From: Pseudoscleropodium purum | Lineage: Eukaryota > Streptophyta > Bryopsida > Hypnales > Brachytheciaceae | Direction: 5' to 3' | DNA: 64,000 nucleotides | NCBI GenBank assembly: GCA_963969395.1 | Contig: OZ017796.1 | Span: 2,420,501-2,484,500 of the forward strand | Shown: piece by piece, positions 58,300 to 64,000 of the stretch | Numbering within the stretch: the first letter of the stretch is position 1 | How the letters are laid out: each line of letters begins with the position of its first letter | Program-made: the position numbers and the translations under genes | The notes under the pieces: model-generated | Databases searched by the model: none | What the model saw: only the letters and a program-made list of their open reading frames with translations | Told to the model about the DNA's origin: nothing

Positions 58300-61200
58300 G
58301 TAGCAACCATTGCAGATATGTTTTGAAAATCTTGGATATTCATAGATTTCAAAAATTCCTCAATAATTTGAGATGATACAAATTGTTCCTTGATAATTGG
58401 ATGATTAGTAATTTCATGACAACTACCAAGCTTTGCCAAGGAGGTTCGGGCTCGGTTTGGCAACTACCACCGTTCATGTCTGAATGCAAGATTTGTCAAT
58501 ATGGCTTTCTCTCTACCTACCATCTCTACACAATGCAGATGAGTAGGATCCCTAATTTAGATAATGTGAAAGTAGATCCTTGTTGAGGTTTGTTGGAGGG
58601 CATGCTGGATTGGAAATGTGGAAATGGATAGTGTTTGTTTAAGGTCATTTCACACTAGTCTTCTGCTAAGAGCATTGCTGAGCAATTGCAGTGGTCAAAG
58701 ACCGTAGACTAGCAGTGAAAGCAAGTGGACTGCAGCAGTTTGGCAAGTTTGTGGCTAACATGCATTCGTCCTAAGCACCGACAAACCTTGCTATTCACAT
58801 GAGGCGTGTTTTGTGCACCCATTGTACAACCTAAAATAGTAATTTCTTGTCGTTGGTTGCATCTGGAAGGCGATGCGTTGTCATCATTGGCTACTAGTAT
58901 GGATAGGAGAGAGATTGAGAGGCTTGAGAATTGCTCAAAGCAGAAAACGTAGAAGGCCTTTATAGATGAAGCTGTAGTGAGAGTAGGCTGAGAGGTGGCT
59001 CCCTTTCAAGTACTTTGATTCAGTGGCTTCACATAGCCATAGACTGCAAACTACGAAGTGAAAGTAAACTCTACAAATGCACGGACATGAACCTCTGCTA
59101 ATGTGCAAGTGATAGTGGCTATGGTAGTGGAATATCGATTAGAAAGAGAAGGTGTTCTCTCACTGAGGAAGGAGGCGCCATTTCCACAGTCATGCATTTA
59201 GTAATTTTCTAACAAACCACTGAATTCAAGTGACAGTGAACTTCCAAATTAGGTGTTGCACTCAAAGTGTGATGGAGTGTATGATTACAAATCAAGAAAA
59301 CTTGGAGAGCTGATGCACACTGAGTGAGGACATGGCACACCAATTTGTAGGAGGAGACGGACACTACTAAGTCGGCGGAATTCATTTCGGAAGAGTTGAA
59401 CTTCATTGTGCACGAGCTTCATGGACCGCCTAGTGCATACGCCGAATTAATACATCAAATCATTTTATGAATTTGTAGCCACTCCTTGGTAATCACCACA
59501 TGCAAAGACCAATATGTAGAAGCAATGCTCAACTTCCCAAATCTTCGTTTCAACTTGATGCACCTCAACGTTTGTAGAAGAAAATAAGGTTGACGTTAAG
59601 AAAGCAAGAAGCTGCCAACATTATAGAGGAGCAACCCTAGCGGTTGCCAACTCAGTAGACACGTCAACTCAGCTAATAATGTCAATTGCAAGTCTGCACA
59701 CTTGCTAGCTACGCTCCCTTTAAAGCCCCTATACCTATACTCTTTCAAGCAAGTGCAAAACGACCTTTAAGCAACAGACGAGTTAAAAATTTATAATTGT
59801 CCACTTGTTCATTTGTCCATCATTCCAACAAAGCTTAATTTTTATTTGATTGCAAGCAAATCTGAGTCTTACCTTTGATTTGAAGCCATTCCAAGCAGAT
59901 TTATAGGTTGGATTGGAGATCTCTCAATCCAACAGATTGGTTGATAATTCTCCCTATTCGCATGAGATTGTTGGTTTAAGTTATGCAAGGTTTTTTGCTT
60001 TGAAGGAATGCGATCTCCAACATGAAGTCTGATTAACTTAGATTTACTGCACTAAAAAAACTTGAAGAATATGTATTGACTAAGCCTCAAATATAAACAA
60101 TGCACTTCACCTCCAAATCTTCACTTACGCCAAGCCTAAACAATTGCAAGATAAAATTCAAATCCTTCTCCACATAAATATAGAGATGTGCATATTTTGA
60201 AATTTGGCATGATTTATTAAATGTCATGTTCAGATTCACCTTCAAAAATAGAATGCAAAAAAAATTTCTTCCTACAAATTTTATTGCTCTTTAAACTGGA
60301 TGAAGTTGAAATCTAGATATCAATCCTTTGCACTCCTTCACCGCACGATATGTGGCCATTGGGTGGTGATACAAAATTTTGTTCCCATCACAATGGAATT
60401 AGTAGTTTAATTGTGTGGTTAATGTTTAGTCAATAATTTGAGGGATTGTTGTGCATTTTTTGGATTTGTGCATTTACTCTAATGGCCAACAACAAAATGT
60501 TATCTCCCACAAGGGACTCAATATGAGTTGGTTGTGTAATGAACACTCACATGTGATTAACCTTTAAATGTCATGGCATATCTAGACTTGGTCAATCTTC
60601 ATTAGATTTATACACTAAAACACACATTTCAAAAATTTGATATTTTTCACATTAAATAATAAACTTCTAATATTTAATCTCATTTAAAAAAAATTAAAAA
60701 CATCAAATCAATAATTATATGATTTTTAAAAATAAATTGTATAGAAAAATTAAGGTAATTACAAAAGTGCTTAAAATGGTATGAAATTTTTAAGAAAAAT
60801 GGAAATAATTGTGAAAAACATCACAGTGTAATTGATATAATTACTCTTGAACTCACACTAAGAGAAATTCCATAGAAAAAGTTCAAAAGTAGATTATTTT
60901 TAGCTTTTAATATACTATCTTCAAAGTGTCACAACAATTTATAATTTTAACAAATTTGGAAAAAATGAAAATGGAGTACTAAATAGATATTTAGAACTAC
61001 ATTTTCTCATTTAAAATAAAAAGAACTATGTAAAAATTTAGTTTTTGACTTTCAAAATGTCCATAGACATTAGAAGATTTTCAGTTGCTTTGGAGGGTTG
61101 CAAGTTCCCTAAGGTTTTCTGACTCTAGGAACTCGTTGCACTTGCTACTTGACATGGTATAGCAATTGCCATGTCATTATAATTTTATTTATTTTTAATT

Positions 61201-62700
61201 TTATTTATTTTTGAAATCTAACAATGGCTATTCTTTGGCTATTGGGAGAACATTGATGGGAATGGCCTTGAAGTGGCCCTCTTAGTCCCCCCCAAATCCT
61301 CTAATGGCTTGCAATTTTTTTTAAGGGTTAAACCTCGATTATTTGACTGCTTCAAACCAAACAAAATATAGATATATTGAGCAATGAAAATGGTGTGCAA
61401 GTTTAATAAGTTAGGTTATTTTGATCCATTGATCTTAGTGAGGTCAATATATTCTACCTTGGAATGAAAAATTGTTTCCATATAGGTATTAGGTGACATC
61501 ACTTTGGTCATTACAATTATACTCAAAGACCACTTTATAATTGTGTCTTCAACAATCGATTGTATATTTACAAGGAGTTGTGTGGTGCTAACCACTATAC
61601 TTCAAAGATGTCCCTATAGGACACTTTAATCCTTAAGAGACACTTTAGCTTATTTTAAATGGACAATTAACCCAAGCTATTTCACATGGAATATTAGACT
61701 AAAGGTAATTGTAGTTCAATGGGATCATGTTCAAAATCATTGACAAAGCTTCTAACAATTGGCTCTCTCCACTTGAGTTGTCATTCTAGGCTTTAGAAGA
61801 AGCACTTCTTGCACACGCTAATGATCTCACTTCCTTAGTTTGAGCAATTCAAAGTTAGTTGTGCTACCATACTTGTTGGATTTTTTGTCCAAGAAGAGAG
61901 TGATTAAGCCCACCTAGACACAAAATTGTTGACCACCTAAGACTTAGAAATTATAATTATTCCAAATGAACAACAAAGGTTTTGAAAAATCCTTCAAGAT
62001 CTAAGGTTTCTTAACATCTTCACTTTGAAAATTCCTTCAATTTGCATTTGAATGTCTACAAACAAAAAAAATTCTAATTGCAATTTTGATTCATTGACGG
62101 TCTATGCAAATCAACTTAAGCTGGTCAAAAAAGATTTGACAAATTTTTTTGCCACAAACTTACCTCAATTTTTACACTAACTACTTTAGTGTTAAGAAAA
62201 AAGGTGAAAAAATGGATGACATTGTCAAACTCTTTTTCAAAAAAATAAAAGATCTTCCATTATTTGGATGAAAATTACTACTAATAGATATAAATATTGA
62301 TACTTGAATGGATAAATGTGCACATATTGATGATTCTATGAATTTCTATCTATTTTTTCCTTCCTTGCATGCATTCCATGGTGCAAGCTCTAGCAAACAA
62401 CACAAAAGAATTGGCTAGTTTAACCTATAAATGATGTAGAGAAAGTTTTATAGCCTATGAATGACAAAGAATCTCTCCATATAGGACCAAAGTGCAACCA
62501 TTTATCCTCCAAATTTTGTGTGAAAATAAAAAATCATCTACTTGAGTTTGACTATAATCTATGAGTGCTTTTGCATTTTTAAAGCCAACAATTCACATGG
62601 TTCCAAAATAGATGATTTCCATGGTGATTTGCCCAGCTCATCTTTAAACCCTTGAACGTTGAAGGGGTGACCCTCAAAATCATCCTTTTCTATTATCATG
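58300..62700. other. Intergenic DNA, no gene recognised
   Basis: 58.6-59.5 kb has somewhat higher GC but no recognisable coding exon. 60.2-62.6 kb is very AT-rich. Confidence 0.45.
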
Positions 62701-62709
62701 TAATTCACT

Positions 62710-62875
62710 AGACTCCAAAATTACAAAAGTAGTCATTACAAGTCAAACTATTATAGAAAATCTTCCCTTTCCCAAACAAATTTTAAGGATGAATAGTTGC
62801 TCTTCTATCCTAAACGGTTTGATTCCTTGTCATCCATCGGACACAAAACGTCTCCCTCGGTGTTCAAGGGTTAAG
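62710..62875 (-). repeat. Dispersed repeat family D, copy 2
   Basis: The reverse complement of this block matches about 4350-4510. Confidence 0.45.
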
Positions 62876-62879
62876 GGCA

Positions 62880-63190
62880 TTTCCACATGTCCTCCAAAAT
62901 GAATGACCTCTTTCTTGCGGCCTCCCAAATCACCCCATTTGTCCTCCAAAATGGATGACCTCTCTCCGGGCCTTGCTTGGAAGTGGTGGCTGGCCTCCAA
63001 AACAAGGCCTTCTGGAGGCCACATTGTGGCCTCCTCACCGGCCTCCAAAACATGAAGAAACAAAACGCATGAAACCCTCCCACATGTCTTCCAAAAGCGC
63101 CTCCAGGCCGGCCCTGAGGTTGGCCATGGGTGAGGTGCCTCTGGCCTCAGGGCCTGCAAAATGCCCGCCCAAACCCGCCTGCAAAATGCA
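62880..63190 (+). repeat. GC-rich 'CCTCCAAAA' repeat region
   Basis: 'cctccaaaa' or close variants recur at least six times between 62.89 and 63.1 kb, followed by 'cctgcaaaatgc' units to 63.19 kb. A 163-residue frame spans the region but is built from these repeats and is not supported as a gene. Confidence 0.6.
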
Positions 63191-63429
63191 GGACGGGTGG
63201 GCATGCTCTAAGGGTTATACGAAAGGTTTTTGGAAATTCTTCCCGAAGAGGTTCATCACATCCAGTGAAGATTGCCAGTTGGAAAAGAAACCTCTTCTGG
63301 TAAAAGTCCAAACCGATTACAAAACAGGAAAGTCAAAGACAGCTGAGTACAGTACGGTGGAGTCCAAGGACAGAAAAGCCAGCGACGAAGATTTGCATTC
63401 AACTACTGAAGCCTGCGAAGACTGCGTCT

Positions 63430-63822
63430 CACGCGCGGAAGCGTGAGGACGCGCGGCGCGAGGCCATTGCACATTAAAGCGTCGCGGGCCTCGCGCGCTG
63501 GGGCTGCGAGCCAGTCGTGGCGGGGCAACCAACACGCAGTCATGCCGGTGCGCCGGGCCGGCCTACCCCGCTGGCTTTCGCCCCAGCACGTCACCCCCCA
63601 TTGCCTCAAGCCCATTACCCCTCGTGGCAACCGCGCCTTACCCATCGGATCCTGCAGGTCCTGCACTCCTGCCCTTTTAAGCTTCCCGTTGGGTGACAGC
63701 TGATGAGTGTCCGCTCGCATCATCCTAGTTCAAGGTGATCGCTCTGATCTTGTACGCTGAAGTGACCTACCGAACTTGATCAGCAGGTCTATTGGCTTAG
63801 TGTTAGCTAACTGTTTGTTTAC
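63430..63822 (+). promoter_or_regulatory. GC-rich upstream region of AWPM-19-like gene
   Basis: A strongly GC-rich stretch precedes the start codon. It contains a CACGTCA element (63587-63593), an ACGT-core motif of the type bound by bZIP factors in ABA-responsive promoters. No clear TATA box was seen. The regulatory role is an inference. Confidence 0.35.
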
Positions 63823-63967
63823 ATGGCGGGGGCTAGTTTGGGAAGAGGCTTGGCGACACCGCTGTTGCTGATCAACTTCTGCTTGTACTTGGTGGCGGCC
63901 TGTTTGGCTGGGTGGGCGCTCAACAGGAATTTCGATGCGGCCAATGGTCAGGGGGAAGGAGCTGTGG
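63823..63967 (+). CDS. AWPM-19-like (PM19-like) membrane protein, first exon, cut by window end
   Basis: The frame starts MAGASLGRGLATP and continues with a hydrophobic segment (LLLINFCLYLVAACLAGWAL, about residues 14-33) followed by NRNFD. This matches the N terminus of the AWPM-19 family, small four-helix plasma-membrane proteins induced by ABA and desiccation. A good 5' splice site GTACGT begins at 63968. Reading through it meets a stop within six codons, so the remaining exons must lie beyond the window. The 48-residue exon is short, but the motif order is distinctive. The GC-rich island around it resembles that of AtpC, as expected for an active host gene. Confidence 0.7.
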
Positions 63968-64000
63968 GTACGTGCATATGTTGACTGTAACTTCACTCAT

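Noticed and set aside
61740..62060. Possible gypsy RNase H remnant (leu/ala-rich 'LEEALLAHA' followed by a 'GFFVQEE' segment)
   Set aside because: Too many stops and no catalytic motif; the resemblance is too weak to report as a feature.
62955..63446. 163-residue frame before the AWPM-19-like gene
   Set aside because: Its first half is encoded by 'cctccaaaa' repeats and the rest has no recognisable motif, so chance in GC-rich DNA is likelier.
1..64000. tRNA and rRNA genes
   Set aside because: No cloverleaf-compatible A/B box pair or rRNA-like stretch was noticed on either strand by eye; a tRNAscan-type search was not possible.

Overview
The window reads as nuclear DNA of a land plant with a large, repeat-rich genome. 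The evidence is a nuclear gene pair for the chloroplast ATP synthase gamma subunit with a transit peptide and GT-AG introns, the first exon of an AWPM-19-like membrane protein gene, and plant-type Ty3/gypsy, Harbinger and hAT remains. Host genes sit in sharp GC-rich islands (about 6.5-8.6 kb, 11.3-13.1 kb and 63.1-64.0 kb). Most of the rest is AT-rich, decayed transposon sequence. A seed-free plant (bryophyte, lycophyte or fern) fits the high-GC gene codon use in an AT-rich background, but the species is not determinable from this sequence alone.

Layout. 0-2.7 kb: an old dispersed repeat (family B) interrupted by a 2.1-kb TG...CA element (family A, copy 1). 2.7-6.6 kb: AT-rich intergenic DNA. 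6.6-13.2 kb: two AtpC genes, tail to tail, in an inverted repeat. The 1,951-bp arms (6850-8800 and 10979-12929) are mirror copies with no length difference and no visible mismatch; the spacer is 2,178 bp. The promoters just outside the arms are homologous but clearly diverged. 13.2-22.8 kb: intergenic DNA with a C-family repeat and a 77-bp tandem array. 22.8-25.8 kb: decayed Harbinger transposase plus a convergent Myb-like partner. 27.5-28.6 kb: pogo/Tigger-like transposase relic. 29-31.2 kb: hAT transposase relic on the minus strand. 31.9-33.8 kb: hAT-type non-autonomous elements, one of them a 253-bp MITE with an 8-bp target duplication inside an 80-bp tandem array.

34.4-43.4 kb: a structurally complete Ty3/gypsy element of the Tat/Athila type. 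It has 319-bp LTRs differing at one base, a tRNA-Asp-like primer site and a polypurine tract. It carries an extra RNase H-like domain upstream of gag, then gag, protease, RT, RNase H and integrase. The coding frames are broken by several stops and two frameshifts. A family-A element (copy 3, minus strand) is nested in its leader with its own 4-bp target duplication. 43.5-45.7 kb: family A copy 2. 46-51.3 kb: two C-family repeats with minisatellites and part of a hAT-type element between them. 52.6-53.5 kb: a Tc1/mariner relic. 53.75-54.3 kb: family B copy 2, which looks like the empty site for family A copy 1. 55-63 kb: mostly unrecognised AT-rich DNA. 63.82 kb to the end: the AWPM-19-like gene.

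Working together: only the AtpC pair and the AWPM-19-like gene look like functional host genes. The rest is a layered record of transposition and decay, with single-base substitutions to stop codons dominating over length changes in the better-preserved relics.
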